From NCBI GenBank assembly GCA_930367215.1, contig OV884060.1, forward strand, positions 207,517,253 through 207,581,252: DNA of 64,000 bases. The letters run 5' to 3'. This DNA is from Pollenia angustigena (Eukaryota > Arthropoda > Insecta > Diptera > Polleniidae). Below, one piece after another: positions 42,641 to 55,249 of the stretch. Below the pieces are notes generated by a model. It saw only the letters and a program-made list of their open reading frames with translations, ran no database searches and was not told the origin of the DNA. Made by a program: the position numbers and the translations under genes. The first letter of the stretch is position 1; each line of letters begins with the position of its first letter.

Positions 42641-45100
42641 ACCTTTTTTTTTAAATCGGAACAATATCGAAAATATAATAAACAAATTACCGAGTTATGT
42701 AGTAGGTACCTACTATACCTACCTATTATACCTACCTATAAAAATAATTTCTTTAAAATGTTTTATTTAAATTTAATTAAAATTTTATAAAAAAAAATTC
42801 ACCACAAACATACCTAATGAAATTCAGAATTTTCTGAAATAAACATATAAATCTACTCTATTTATCAAAAACAGACAGACAGACAACAAATTAAAAAATC
42901 AATTTTAATAACTTAAACAGAGACAGAACAAAAAAATTCTTTAACCAAATTAAGAGAACCAGAAAACAAAGATGTACAGAAAAACTCTTCAGAAAAAAAC
43001 CCATAGCACAGCTCTAAAAGATCATGACAAATTTATTAAAAAATAACAAAAACCAAAATCGGAAAGAAGAATTGTAAAAAAAAGAATTATAATAATCAAT
43101 TTAGTTTTGAAAAGTTAATTTTTAATATGCTTCAACTGCATAAACATACAAGCAAACGCATTAAATTCTATACACAACAAAAAAATAAGAACAACAACAA
43201 AGCAGGCATAACACCAGCTACAAAAGCACAAACTCAAAACAAAAGAAAGAGACTTTACAGCTGAAGTTTACAACAAGCATTAGTAAGTGAGAAAAAAAGA
43301 GATAGAGAGCAGTTGTAAACACACAAGATTGCATACAGATATTAAAAAAACCACTAGGCAGCCATTAAATAAAATTATAAACTTCTCCTGCTCATTAAAT
43401 GTAAACAAACCGAAATTCTCCTTAAATATGTTTGTAAGTCTAAAGCAAAAGAGCAAAAGAGATATCAAGATAACTTATGTTCGAAAATTCGAAATTGGAA
43501 TGCTGGAGCATTTTTCAATATAAACTGCAATTTTTATTTGGATGTGTGTCTATCAGAGTAGTTAATTTTTTTTTCGATAGTTATTTCTGTCTTTCTTTCT
43601 CTATTCCAATATGAGTTAATAAGAAAAATTTGACTCAATTGTCCTGTCCTTCCATTACAACTAAAGTTACCGTCGTTTTTTGGCTTTTCGTTAATTTCAC
43701 TAATGGCTGTTATGGTTTTATTTAAAACAACCACCGCCGGTCTTTTGAGTTGCTTTTTTTGGATGACTATTTTCTATTTTATTTAAGCAGCTGTTGCATT
43801 TTATTACGGGGTGTATTTTCTCTTTTATTAAATTAAATTCTTAAATAACATTCTTTATGTTTTACGAGGAAGAGAGGGTTTATAGTTAAACAAACAGCCC
43901 TTATAAAGAGTAATTACAGTTGCTGCCATAAAATTTTTTTTTTATTAAATTTATTCTCCCATTTTTATTTAAAAGTGGAAAAAATATGGCAGCTTAATTT
44001 TTAAGGAGTTTGGGTATCGAAATTCTTATTTTAAAATAAAGTGTTATTAAAAAATTTATTTTATTAAATCATAGGTATTTTATTTTTAAAGCGATCTTTC
44101 TTTACCGACAGCTTCCTTAAGCCGAGACACTGTTGCCTGGATCTCGTTTCTGTGTTTCTCGCATCTTAAAATTTCTCACATGAAGTGAAAAACAAAAAAT
44201 TCCATCTTTTCACGATTTTTGAGAAAAAGTTTTTCTGGATTTAAATGCGAAAACAGACTACACTGACTCTTTTTTTACTGGAATATTGAATGCAAGCAAA
44301 ACGTTAACGAATGAAATACATCTTAAAAATAAAGCAATCTGCCTGTTTTTCAAACTAAAATAAAAATTTTCGTTTGGAAATTTATACATATTGAAAATAA
44401 AAATACCGAACGAATTTAATTTTTTGTTGTGCTTTTATTACAAAATTCTCTTACTTGAAGTTTCTGTAAGTCGAACTTTTTTGTCGGGATAATAGTTTCG
44501 AGTTATAGAAGTTCAACTGTAGTTTCCTTTCTGCACTTAGCGAATTTTTATTTTAATTTGAAATAATTTTTCGCTGTTTTTGTTTAAATGAACGCGTTTC
44601 ATCGAAAAATATTACGATGTGTGGAACACAGAAACGGGCTACTGATCCGGGAAGTGTTCAATAAGGAAAGCATTCAGAGCTTCCAGTCTCTATAGCCGAC
44701 AGTTTAACATTTTCGAACGTAAACGTTCGGATAGTATTTTATATGGAAAATATTTTTAAAACTGAGTGTTTTTGATAGAAAAATCCCAATGCGAATGTTA
44801 ACGTTCGAAATCGTTGAACAGCCAGTAAATTTTAAGGAAATTTTATAATTTTTTTTGATAAAGTAAAAATAAAAAATCTATGTTTTTTTAGTTATAAGTA
44901 AAATTTAGTTTTCTACTGTATGAGTTTTAATATTATTTCCTTGAATGACAGACGGCATAAATTAAATTGTATTTTCAAGTGAAATGTAAAGATTTTATTG
45001 CAAATTTTTTATTAAAACAAAAGATTCATTGAGTTGATTAACACTCTATTTGGCTTTAATACTTCAGCCCGACTTTTACTAATATTCTCATTTTTTCAAA
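42640..45100. other. Unannotated intergenic DNA
   Basis: No gene recognised. TACCTACC-type simple sequence lies near 42700-42740. At 44500-44521 a reverse-complement CAGTTGAACTTCTATAACTC resembles a pogo/Tigger-type terminus flanked by TA, but no matching left end was found. Confidence 0.4.
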
Positions 45101-45103
45101 TGT

Positions 45104-45365
45104 CAATATGTAAGCCGTGCTTTACCTACTGTCACAAATTACCAAAAAGTCTCTCAAATGTATATAAAAAAACAATAACAAAATCGAAAAACATTTGATT
45201 CCATTCGGAATGTTCGATCAGTTTCGCACTTTGCTTAAGCAAATGATAGTTTCATTAAACTTAACCAAGAGTTTTCGTAAGTTCAATATGGTTTGCTTCA
45301 TATGATTTACATATATTCGCGCATTTGCCTAATCTAACTTAAGCACATTATGGTTAGGCCTTAGG
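45104..45365 (+). mobile_element. TTAA MITE family, copy 3 (left end degraded)
   Basis: It shares the CCTACTGTCA, CATTTGATTCC, GCTTAAGCAAATGA and CAATATGGTTTGC phrases with copy 1 in the same order. The right end is GGTTAGGCCTTA; the left ~15 bases are lost. Confidence 0.7.
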
Positions 45366-45369
45366 ACTG

Positions 45370-46580
45370 AAAACTCTTTAACTTTAACAGTAGTTTTTAT
45401 CTTAAACAAAAAACACAACTTAAATATCTAAAACGTTATATTATTCGCCAAAAATTACTAAATAATTTTGCAACGTTTTCATTTAAAAATTACTTCGAGA
45501 ATGTTCTTCATTCCTTTTAATATCAGTCGTGTGTCAGTCAATTGTCATTTGACTTTTCGACAAGGTTACTCCCACATAATTCATTCTAATAATGTAGATT
45601 CAAAAAAGCAAAAACTAACTTGTCTATTCGAGCAGTAGTCTGTTTACGGTAAACAAACTATTAAGGATTCTTCAAACTTAGTTCTAAACACAATTTGTTG
45701 CCTTGAGCATTTTTACTATTTTATAAAATCACAGTTTAACAGTTATTTAAAGTCCTAAAACAGCCGACTTAAGAAAAACTATGTAAAGAATTGCAGAAGT
45801 TTTTAATTTCTAATAATGTCCTTGTTTTCAATTATTTACTCATCATTTCATTTCAACAAACATGACCCTGACAAAAATCAATTAAGAGTCGTGTGTCAGG
45901 TTTTATATGACCCTGTAAAGAAAAATGTTATTAAATGTTGGAACTGGTTGCTAAATTAACAAAATATTAAGCGCCATTATAACCACTTAGCGTTACTTAA
46001 AGTTAAGATTAAGTTAAGTTATAATTTATCTGTCAAAAAGCGTCTGTTATATGCCCGATAACATATAAAGCCAAGTTGTAATAGTGGTCCCAAGAAGGTT
46101 AATTAACCTAGAGTTTGCCTGCAGTAGCCTGTTTACAAATTGTATTCAAAATTCACTTTAAGGGGGAGGAGGGTTACATAGTAGAAATTCGTTCGGGACA
46201 GCCTTAAGAGCCGATTTATGACTGTGACTGTAGTCCCCCTTGAGTGCCTGCTTGCCTGTTTCGTGTAAAGTTTTTTATCAGAGCAATTTGAAGTTTCGCT
46301 TAAGGGCCTTAAGGAAATATCCTTAACATTTATCGCAAGTTATTTAGCTCCTTGAGACTAGATTTTTACTACGACTGTTGGCTACACTTTGATTTTTTGT
46401 AGCCAATGCCTGTGTATGAAAGCATGTAGGATGCTTTAGACTTTCTCCTTCGCCTGAAAAACTTAAATTTAATCAAGCAGAAAAGTAAGAAGGCAAGTCA
46501 AGTCTTAAGAACAATTGTTGAAATAAAACGTTGACTAAAATAGTTATCAGTTGTGTGGAAGTTAAAATGAGTTCAAGACT
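45370..46580. other. Unannotated intergenic DNA
   Basis: No gene or bounded element recognised. Confidence 0.4.
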
Positions 46581-47172
46581 TAAATCTTCAGAATATTCAG
46601 GCGGATGACACTGTGAAGTCTGATTTTAGATTTTCGGTCTGCGGGCGGAGGGGCGTGGCAACACCAATGACATCTATATAATTTGGATGATTTTTTTCTT
46701 TAAAATGATCGCCATGGTCCAACTTAGATTTATACGAAAAGAAAATTTTGCCCCGCCCACTTGTTTTTGATTTACCTAAAATCAGAAAACGGCTCCATCG
46801 ATTTGACAAATTTTTCTTTCAAATGTTCGGATTAATCCATTTTAAGTTTTCATCGAAAGAAAAATTTCCCACGCCTACTTTAACGCCCACTTTTTCTATT
46901 AAGGGCATAACTTGAGAACGGCTTGACCGATTTGGACGATTTTTTCTATAAAATCATCGCCATGGTCCAACTTAGGTTTTTACGGAAAGAAAAATTTGCC
47001 GCGCCCACTTTAACGCCCACTTTTTTTCGATTTACCTAAAATCAGAAAACGGTTCCATCGATTTGACTAATTTTTCTTTCAAATGTTCGTATCTTTTTAA
47101 CGGATTTTAAAAATCGAACGCAAACATTTTTCCTAATTTGGACATGACAACGTCTGTCGGGTCAGCTAGTTA
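46581..47172. repeat. Dispersed GTCAGCTAGTTAT repeat, copy 1
   Basis: It ends ACAACGTCTGTCGGGTCAGC followed by TAGTTAT. It contains internal repeats with AACGCCCACTTTTT, ATCGCCATGGTCCAACTTAG and AAAATCAGAAAACGG phrases. A fuller copy is at 54410-55084. No ORF. Class unknown. Confidence 0.7.
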
Positions 47173-47282
47173 TTAATATATTTGAAATCCCAATTTAGTT
47201 TCCCATGGGCTCCGTTAAACAAATATTTATTGAAATCATTTCATACAGAGAATATGCCACATATTTTTCAGATTAAAATTAT

Positions 47283-48153
47283 AAACCATAATGCACGATG
47301 TAAGTTGTAAGTAACTACTTAACATCAAGTTTATTGCCCAACTTAATTTGCCATTCTCTTGTTTCAGAGTTTAGCTAATTCAACCATGGAGAGGCACACC
47401 ATTGAGCAGCGCCTTAAGATTGTTGAAGGTCAGCATAATCGACCTCAGTGGATTCGTTAACAAGCAGAATTGCCGTATTTGGGCAAATGAGAATCCACAA
47501 GGGATTGTTGAAAAGCCGATGTATCCACAAGGAGTGAATATTTGGTGCAGCTTATGGCCTGGCGGCGTCATCGGTCCGTACTACTTCACAAATAGGTCCT
47601 GCCAAGCAGCAACCGTGAATTGTGTTCGCTTTCGCGTGATGATAACGGACTTGTGGCCAGAAATGGAGGATATCGCCCTGGACGATATGTGGTTCCAACA
47701 GAATGATGCCACTTGCCAAACAGCCAACAAACCAATGGCTTTTTTGCGAGAAATTCAATGGCCGTTTATCTCACGTCATAGCGATCATAATTAACCGCCA
47801 CGATCATAATTAACCGCCACGATCATGTGATTTGACACCGTCGGACTTCTTTCTTTGGGAATATTTACAAGAAAAAGTTTACTTCAATAAGCCAAGAACA
47901 ATTCAAGCGCTAAAGGATGAGATGCGTCGGCACATTAACGACATTGAACCCCAATTATGTCTCAGAGTCATTGAAAATATGAAGCATCATATACAGGTAT
48001 GTCATCGAAGCCGTAGAGAGCATTTGGCAGATATTTTGTTTTGCACATAATTTTCATAGATCCTTCTATCATAAAAAAGAAATATTAGGATAATTCTCTG
48101 AAAACTTTTTGTTTTAAAATTAGCATCGTGCATTTGGATTGGACCACTCTTTA
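47283..48153 (+). mobile_element. DD41D (rosa-type) Tc1/mariner copy, defective
   Basis: The transposase begins at the ATG at 47385 (MERHTIEQRLKIVE), is interrupted by an internal deletion, and resumes with VNKQNCRIWANENPQG, IGPYYF and DDMWFQQNDAT. The second catalytic Asp is replaced (QQN). After a stop near 47792 caused by a 21-bp duplication (47781-47826), the rest follows (SDFFLWEYLQEKVY to 48050). The right end GGACCACTCTT resembles the GGACCACCCTT terminus of other copies. Non-functional. Confidence 0.85.
47781..47826 (+). repeat. 21-bp duplication inside the transposase remnant
   Basis: GATCATAATTAACCGCCAC occurs twice in tandem and is followed by GATCATGTGA, creating stops where other copies encode NWPPRSCDL. 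Confidence 0.8.
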
Positions 48154-49900
48154 GTAGTTTTAAGTTTTTTATCAAAAATGTTTTTAGCTTTAAGCCATTT
48201 CAACAAATTTTTAGAAAAAGTTTTGAGTTTAAAAGCCGGTTTGCTATCCGTTGTTATTAATAATAAATGTATTTGGAAGCCCAACTTGGTTTTCCATGGG
48301 CTCCGTAAAACAAATACACCAATACCCCGGCTTGCGTCGCTAATTGGGACCGGAAAAACTTGATGCAAGCCAAAGCAATTCGTTTAATTGGTGCCGAGAC
48401 TCATAATTTTAGCTGAAAAAAGAAATTTTGATTTGATAGACTTTATAACGGATAATTTTATTTTAGATCTTCAAATAAAGTTAAGGCTTTCTTTTGAATA
48501 ACCTTTTATTTTAAGGACATTCATCGCAAATTTTAATCTTCAATCCAGATAGAAAGAATTGGCTCAGTTTTTTTTTCTCATTTTTGGAACCTGTTTATGT
48601 TGTAACGATGTTCTTGTTTCAACAAATTTCTTTATTTTATCAGCGCCACTGGAACAGCAAATGGATTTTATAGTAGAAGGGGCTAGTTCAAAGTTTCTTT
48701 CAATATCAACAGCCTTTTCCCCTGATTATATTGCGTCAAAATGCCAAGTTTTGCTGCAAAATATTGAAATATAACTTTACTTCAGCAAATGTAATTTGAA
48801 ATCAGTTGCAATCAATCGTTCACATATATACATATTTGCATTAGACTTCAACGGGAAATCCCCTTTTTCTGTTTAATCTTCGTAAAAACATTTTTATATT
48901 AAGGACGCAAATAGAAGCACTAGCGACGCAACTTCGAAGCCATGCGACGCAAAGTTAAACAAAAACGACGCAACTTCGAAATCACAGAAATTTAAAAAAG
49001 ATGCAACTTCGAAAACAACGCAAACTGAAGCGGCGCAAACCGTGGTATTGGTGTATTTAAAGAAAAATATTTCATGTGGGGAATATGCCATACATTTCTC
49101 AGATTAAAATTATATTATTTTATTAAACTTTTATTTAGTAAAAAGAAATTGAGAAAGCGACGGCTTCTCGTTAATTTGTCAACAACCCCTTTAACTTTTC
49201 TCTTGCACTCGTAAAATATTTTTTTTTTATTTAAAAAATATTATTTTATGAATTGTATCTCTAAAACGGTGGTTGGTTGCTTTCATTCGTTTTTTCTTTG
49301 CACCTTTTACATGCTTTGGCTTATAAGGCCGGTTAACCGTTGCTGTAATTTTCTTTTATCATGTAATGGAGATAACACTTTGTTCCTTATCAAGCCTTCG
49401 ATCACACACACAGACACACACACAAAAACACTTTACCACTTTTGTACAAATAAATTGTATCTTTTTTTTTGCATTCATTATGCTCGTTTATATTTTGAAT
49501 ATAATTTAACTCGATAAACTCTTTATTTTTATTTGCCCGTTTCAGACCATTCGTCCATTATTCAGTGTGAACGCGTGAATTTTTTTGTTTGCACTTCTGT
49601 TTAGCGTTTCATTTAAATGTTTGAAAGATAAAAAAAAGAAAACAAGTATCTAGACTGTTGTGTTGTGTCATCATCAGTCTACACACTTATTTTTTTTCAA
49701 ACTGACTGTTTGTATTTTTTCTTTTGGCTTTTTTCACGTAAACAAATTTAAATTACCCAGAGGAGGGTTAAGAATCCGCTAATTATATATTTTTATATTT
49801 AGACGAAGCAACAAAAGACTTAAACAATGAACTTTATTAAATAATTTGTTGTGTTTTTTTCTGATTAACAATAAAAACATTGTCATTTATTGTTAATAAA
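48154..49900. other. Unannotated intergenic DNA with a small minisatellite
   Basis: Mostly unrecognised. The phrase CCCATGGGCTCCGT(T/A)AAACAAAT near 47201-47224 recurs near 48292-48314, and GAATATGCCA(C/T)ACAT near 47250 recurs near 49081, which suggests an unresolved host repeat. A TTCGAAGTTGCGTC-type minisatellite lies at 48900-49030. Confidence 0.4.
48900..49030. repeat. GACGCAACTTCGAA minisatellite
   Basis: GCGACGCAACTTCGAAG, ACGACGCAACTTCGAAAT and AGATGCAACTTCGAAAAC occur at irregular ~45-50 base spacing with further GACGCAA words. Confidence 0.6.
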
Positions 49901-49905
49901 TTATA

Positions 49906-50833
49906 CCGGGTGATGTTTTAGCTATTATCTTTTTGGCAACACTGGTTTAAACAGCTGACGCACGTTTCGTGTTTTGTTTCACTGTCAAATATCTTCAGTT
50001 TGGTCTATAATTTAACCATGAATCGTCTTACAAACGAACAACGCTTGCAAATTATTGAATTTTATTATCAAAATGCGTGCTCTGTTAAGAAAGTTCATCG
50101 CGCGCTTCTTGTGTTCAGTGACGAAGCAAATTTTTGGCTGAATGGGTACGTTAATAAGCAGAATTGTCGATTTTGCAGTGGAGATCAGCCAGAAGCATTG
50201 CAAGAGCTACCAATGCATCCAGAAAAAGTCACAGTTTGGTGCGGTTTATGGGCTGGTGGCATCATTGGACCGTACTACTTCGAAGATGATGCGAATCGTT
50301 ACGTAACTGTGAATGGTGAACGCTACCGTGAGATGATATCCAACTTTTTTTTGCCCAAAATGCAAGAGCTTGACTTGCATGACATGTGGTTTCAACAAGA
50401 CGGTGCCACATACCACACAGCACGCTTAACAATGGACTTATTGAGAGGCGAGTTCGGTGAACATTTTATTTCACGTTCGGGACCGGTCAATTGGCCGCCT
50501 AGATCGTGCGATTTAACGCCTTTAGACTATTTTTTGTGGGGCTATGTTAAAGCTCATGTCTATACAAACATGCCCGCTTCAATTGACGCATTGGAAGACG
50601 ACATTGAAGCATTTATTCATGAAATCCGGCCGAAATGTTAGAAAGAGTATGCCAAAATTGGACTAAGCGGATGTACCATTTGAGGCGCAGTCACGGTCAA
50701 CATTTGCATGAAATAATCTTCAAACATTAAATTATATGGACCGTACTATCGATTCAAATAAAGATTTCATGCATTTTTCTGAATTTTATGTGCTTTTTTT
50801 TAACTTTCCTTTAGATCTTAAAAAATCACCCAT
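49906..50833 (+). mobile_element. DD41D (rosa-type) Tc1/mariner element, internally deleted
   Basis: TA flanks both ends and the termini are CCGGGTGATGTTTTA and, reverse-complemented, ATGGGTGATTTTTTA. These termini differ from the AAGGGTGGT group, so it is a second rosa-type lineage. It holds the best-kept transposase frame in the window (50000-50641). About 928 bp, shorter than a full element. Confidence 0.85.
50018..50732 (+). pseudogene. rosa-type DDE transposase, deletion and frameshift
   Basis: The likely start is ATG at 50018 (MNRLTNEQRLQIIEFYYQN), although the frame opens at 50000. After about residue 35 most of the DNA-binding region is missing in frame. The catalytic core then follows: VFSDEANFWLNGYVNKQNC (first Asp), MWFQQDGAT (second Asp) and LTPLDYFLWGYVK (third Asp), with 41 residues between the last two, which defines DD41D. 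The frame stops at 50641, but the family C-terminus continues in another frame to about 50732 (HLRRSRGQHLHEIIFKH), so one frameshift lies near 50630. The catalytic triad survives, but DNA binding is probably lost. Confidence 0.85.
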
Positions 50834-51311
50834 TAGAATAACATTTTAAGAGTTTAATAAACTTTTAATTTTTTTTTATATACCGCTAAATAATTTCATT
50901 GTTCACAGTTTAATTTTGTATTATCTAGGAAATTCATTCGGGGGAAAAAAATTTAGTAACAAAACAATAACATTCCATAAAATCTTTATTATTGTTATTT
51001 AAATTGGATTTCATTTTTGGAAAGAAATATTGTTTCTTAATAACAAAAACTTAGGAAATTTTCGAAAAATATGTTTTGTGATAAAATATATGTTTGAACT
51101 TTTACCGCCTTCTTCAAAAAACCCAGACCTTTTATAAACCTGTGTTATTTGTTATGAATAAAGCAGTTAGAATATACAACAGGCCTATCACACATTCTAA
51201 TTGAAGTGGTTTAAATTCCGTAGTTTCAATTTCGATCGAATTTGTTTTCGTTCTTTGAAAAAGCAAAATTCGATCGGAATTGATTTTTGTGACAGGCCTG
51301 AATATTAAAAT

Positions 51312-51522
51312 CAGCGTTTAAAAAACTACAGTCAAAGTAGAAAACCTGCAATTTCTTCCAATTTTTCATTTGTCATTAGCCAAAAAAAAATTTTGCTTTA
51401 ACTTCTGTTTTATTGAATGTAAACATTCGGCGTCAAACCAACTCAAAAAGTGAAAAGTTGTACAAAAATGTTCGGTTTTTGTTCGACAGTTTTTGGTTTC
51501 GACTGCAGTTTTGTAAACCCTG
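51312..51522. mobile_element. CAG(C/G)GTTTAAAAAACTGCAG MITE, copy 1
   Basis: The left end is CAGCGTTTAAAAAACTACAG and the right end reverse-complements to CAGGGTTTACAAAACTGCAG. Internal phrases TTTTTGAGTTGGTTTGAC (inverted) and ATGTAAACA match the copy at 59656-59835. About 211 bp. Confidence 0.8.
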
Positions 51523-51531
51523 ATTATAATT

Positions 51532-51957
51532 ACCCAGCGGTAAATATTGAAAGGACCGCAAGTGGCAGTCCTTTTTGAAGTCCTCTATACTCCTTTCTAA
51601 AAGATTCGCTTCGCATGATATCCTGCCTTCAGAAGTATGCCTTCTAGAAGGTATAAACTTCTTTTAAAAAAACCTTCTGAAATATTCAGTACACATTCGC
51701 TACTCCCTTCTTTGAGAAGGGAGAAAGGAAGGTGTTCAGTTTTATTTACTTTTTATTTTTAGTGACCTTCCTTACTCCCTTCTTTGGGAAGGGATCGAAG
51801 TTGTTTTTAAAGGAAGTGTGGAAGACCTTGCGCCCAATGACAACCTGTAAAAAAAATAAATAAGTATGGAATGCAGCGAGAAGGGCTTCTGACTGCTTGT
51901 GACTGCTAAATAAAGCCTTCTATTAGGCCTCTTTACTCGTTCTAGTTAGCGCTGGGT
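51532..51957. mobile_element. TACCCAGCG MITE, adjacent to the previous one
   Basis: The left end is ACCCAGCGGTAAATA and the right end reverse-complements to ACCCAGCGCTAACTA. The interior has repeated CTTCTTTGAGAAGGGA/CCTTCC words in both orientations. About 426 bp, non-coding. Confidence 0.7.
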
Positions 51958-51959
51958 AT

Positions 51960-52880
51960 GTTTTGTAAAATCACGATGTCAAAGTATTTTTTTTTTTAAT
52001 AAATTATTTTCTCCAAAAATTACAATCTCGAAAAATGCTCTAAAGTATGATGAAGAGCTGAAGAAAAATGTAACGGCAAAAAAAAAATTGAAAAAAGATG
52101 GAAGCCGGGGGAAGGTGTATCTCCACCAAAAATGGTGGATAATATTCCGGTCCAGAAGGTAAGTAAATATCAGTCTAAGGGACGATTACCATGCAGACAA
52201 GTGAAAAATTTAAAGTCGTTAAGTCGATGCTTTCCAAGACTCTACAAGTAGCTTCATTACAATGAAGGCTCTACTCCTTAAAAAGTCAAGACTTTTTTTC
52301 CCACCAAAATTCTTTCATCAATAAAGCCAAATTCAAAATTGAAGTAGTCAAGGTCTTGCTCTGAAATCAAATAAAAACCCGACACACGACTCTAATTGTC
52401 CTTGGTCAAGGTCATGTTTTTAAAGTTATTTAAGTAAAATTTTCTGTTAATTATTATTACACAAGGACATCATTGGAGAAGAAATTACTTAAATTTTTTA
52501 CACCCGGTCTTTGACATTTCATTCATGATTTAGTAAAATGTGAAACAGACATTTCAGGGCAGAAACTGTGCTTAAAACAGTCCTGAAAAAGAAAGAGAGA
52601 GGGAGAGAGAGAGAGAGAGAGACTTACAGACAGTTTCTTCACAATAAACAAGCTACTGCTTTTCCTTTCAAGGTTCTTTTTTGTTTTTAATGATAGGAAA
52701 TATTACAAAGTATATCGTAGAAGTCAAATGATAAATGACACACGACTGAAATTAATGCCAATCAAGGACTTTTTCAAGGTTATTTAAAAGAAAAATCTAG
52801 CTACTGCTTTCATAGTCAAGGCTATCTTCTCTTTTAAATCTGATATGAAAGCAAATACTCCATAAAGAGACAGCAAAGGT
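51960..52880. other. Unannotated intergenic DNA with (GA)n
   Basis: A GA-rich microsatellite lies at 52590-52622. The remainder is unrecognised; TCAAGGTC-type words recur without clear structure. Confidence 0.45.
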
Positions 52881-52885
52881 AATCC

Positions 52886-53114
52886 GGGGGCAAATTATGG
52901 CAGTCGTGATCGAATACTTTTTCGATTCGAAAGCAATTCAATTTCTAATTCTTTCTGTCCATACTGAACGGATCGAAATTATTTTGTTGGTGTTGTAAAG
53001 CATTTATTTGAGTTTTCAAACACTGAAAAAATAATAACGATTCGTTCAGTATTGACTGAAAATTGCGTTCGAATCGAAAAAGTATTCGATCACGACTGCC
53101 ATGATTTGCCCCCG
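52886..53114. mobile_element. Palindromic foldback MITE, copy 2
   Basis: CGGGGGCAAATTATGGCAGT at the left is inverted at the right. The arms are about 50 bp. It is inverted relative to the copy at 19384-19617 and very similar to it. Confidence 0.85.
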
Positions 53115-53315
53115 GTCGGAAATGTCAATACAGTAAAAGCTAACGCAGGCAGACAACGACCATCGGCGTAATTTTATCCACTAAGGGGAGATGTTCCTGT
53201 ATATGATCATTGGTTTTAATGTGTTACTTGGTTTTATAGGAGAACTTATAAAACGTCCGCCTATGGAAGATGTCTGGCTTGAGGAGCTTTCAGTGTTTAT
53301 GTATAAATATGTATA

Positions 53316-54184
53316 AAGGGTGGTCCAACCATAATACACGATTTCAATTGTGAATCTTAACCTTAAAGTCAAGTTTTTTGCCCAACTTAATTTGACATTT
53401 CTTTGTTTTAGTGTTTAACAAATTCAACCATGGAGAGGTATACAATTGAAGCCTTTTACGAAAGTAGGCGTTCCAATCAAAATGCATTTTTGCACTTTGT
53501 GATTTTTTTGGTCAGCATAATCGTCCAAATGTATCCTCAATCGGGAGAGCTCTGCGCAAATTTCTGCAAACCGGGTGTTTAAGAAATGTGAAAGCACCTG
53601 TGCGGTTAATGGTGCGGTTTATGGGCTGCCGTCGTCAACGTGCCGTACTTCTTCGAAAATGAGTTCGGCCAAGCAGTTACCGCGAATTGCGTTCGCCATC
53701 GCGAGATGATAACGGACTTTTTGTGGCCAGAAATTGAGGATATGGACCTGGACGATATGAGGTTCCAACAGGATGGTGCCACTTGCTACACAGCCAACAA
53801 AACAAAGTTTTTTTCTTGCACGAGAAATTCAATGGCGTGGCGATATTAATTGGCCGTAACGATCCTGTGATTTGACACCGTCGAACTTCTTTGTTTGGCG
53901 ATATTTAAAAGAAAAAGTGTACGTCAATACGCCAAGAACAATTCAATAGCTAAAATATGAGATAATCTGGCACATTAACAACATTGAACCTCAATTATGT
54001 CTCAGAATCATTGAAAATATGGACCATCGGATAAAGGTATGGCACCAAAGCCGTGGCGTGCATTTTGCCGATATTTCTTTTAAAAATAGATTCTTCTATC
54101 ATAAAAAAAAATATTAAGATAATTCTCTGAAAACTTTTTGTTTTTTTTACAATTAACATCGTGCGTTTTGGTTGGACCACCCTT
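53316..54184 (+). mobile_element. DD41D (rosa-type) Tc1/mariner copy, deletion derivative
   Basis: Ends are AAGGGTGGTCCAACCATAAT and, reverse-complemented, AAGGGTGGTCCAACCAAAA. TA lies on the left; the right flank has drifted. Transposase relics start MERYTIE at 53430. Near 53593 the text passes from GTGAAAGCACCTGT straight to GTGCGGTTTATGGGC, a deletion of the region before the catalytic core. DLDDMRFQQDGATC and later fragments follow, with frameshifts. Non-functional. Confidence 0.85.
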
Positions 54185-54409
54185 CATAATAAACTTATAA
54201 CTAAAAAGGAAAATTAGCAAAACTAGATCAGGGTCCTGTTTCTCAAAACTACAAGTTACAAATATACAAGTAAATTTTTGTTTCAAATCTACTTTACTTG
54301 TAGGTTTGTAATTTGTAGTTTTAAGAAACAGGACACAGAATTGAATTCGGTTTAAGCTGCCCCGCGGCAGTCAATAATGGAAATCTTCAATATGTATAAA
54401 ACAGGATGT

Positions 54410-55084
54410 GTGTATGTATGAAACGTATGGACTCCAAAACGGCTGGGCCGATTTTGATGAAATTTTCAGGGAATCTTCAGAATATTCATGCGGGTGACAC
54501 TGTAAATTTTTGATTTTTGGTCTGTGGCCGGAGGGGCGTTGCAAAATCCAATTTTCATATTGCACCACCAATGACATCTATATAATTTGGACTGTTTTTT
54601 CTTTAAAATGATCGACATGGTCCAACTTAGAGCTATACGAAAAGAAAATTTTGCTCCGCCCACTTTAACGCCCACATTTTTCGAATTACCTAAAATCAGA
54701 AAAAGGCTTCATCGATTTGACAAATTTTTCTTTCAAATATTCGTATTAATCCATTTTAAGTTTTTACCGAAAGAAAATTTTACCACACCTACTTTTACGC
54801 CCACTTTTTTTATTAAGCGCATAACTTGAGAACGGCTTGACCGGTTTGGACGATTTTTTCTTTAAAATCATCGCCATGGTCCAACTTATGTTTTTACGGA
54901 AAGAAAATTTTGCCGCGCCTACTTTAACGCCCACTTTTTTCGATTAACCTAAAATCAGAAAACGGCTCCATCGATTTGACTAATTTTTCTTTCAAATGTT
55001 CGTATCTTTTTAACGGATTTTAAAAATCGAACGCAAATATTTTTCATAATTTGGACAGGACAACGTCTGTCTGGTCAGCTAGTT
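54410..55084. repeat. Dispersed GTCAGCTAGTTAT repeat, copy 2
   Basis: It begins near ACGTATGGACTCCAAAACGG and ends ACGTCTGTCTGGTCAGCTAG. The internal ~240-bp unit (ATCGCCATGGTCCAACTTA ... AACGCCCACTTTTTTCG) is present about two and a half times. Class unknown. Confidence 0.7.
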
Positions 55085-55090
55085 ATCAAT

Positions 55091-55247
55091 AAATTTTGAT
55101 TAATTTGTTGTTGCAGAATTCCTTTCTTCATAAAAAATAAAAAATAATTTGGTGGAACTTGAATTTGATGAACTTTAGCCTAATAAGGAATATCAAAATT
55201 TGGATTAAAAACCATAAACAGTTCAACAAAATAACCACGATACTAAT
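55091..55247 (+). repeat. Solo module B of the 567-bp repeat family
   Basis: It runs from AAATTTTGATTAATTTG to ATAACCACGATACTAAT, matching module B of the intron array end to end with scattered changes and no module A beside it. The start and end coincide with the B boundaries inferred from the array. Confidence 0.75.
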
Positions 55248-55249
55248 TA

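Noticed and set aside
44440..44521. pogo/Tigger-type element end (CAGTTGAACTTCTATAACTC, minus strand)
   Set aside because: Only one terminus was found, so no element can be bounded.
52590..52622. (GA)n tract as a Polycomb response element
   Set aside because: A simple microsatellite 20 kb from the promoter with no supporting Pho-type motifs. It is noted only as a repeat.
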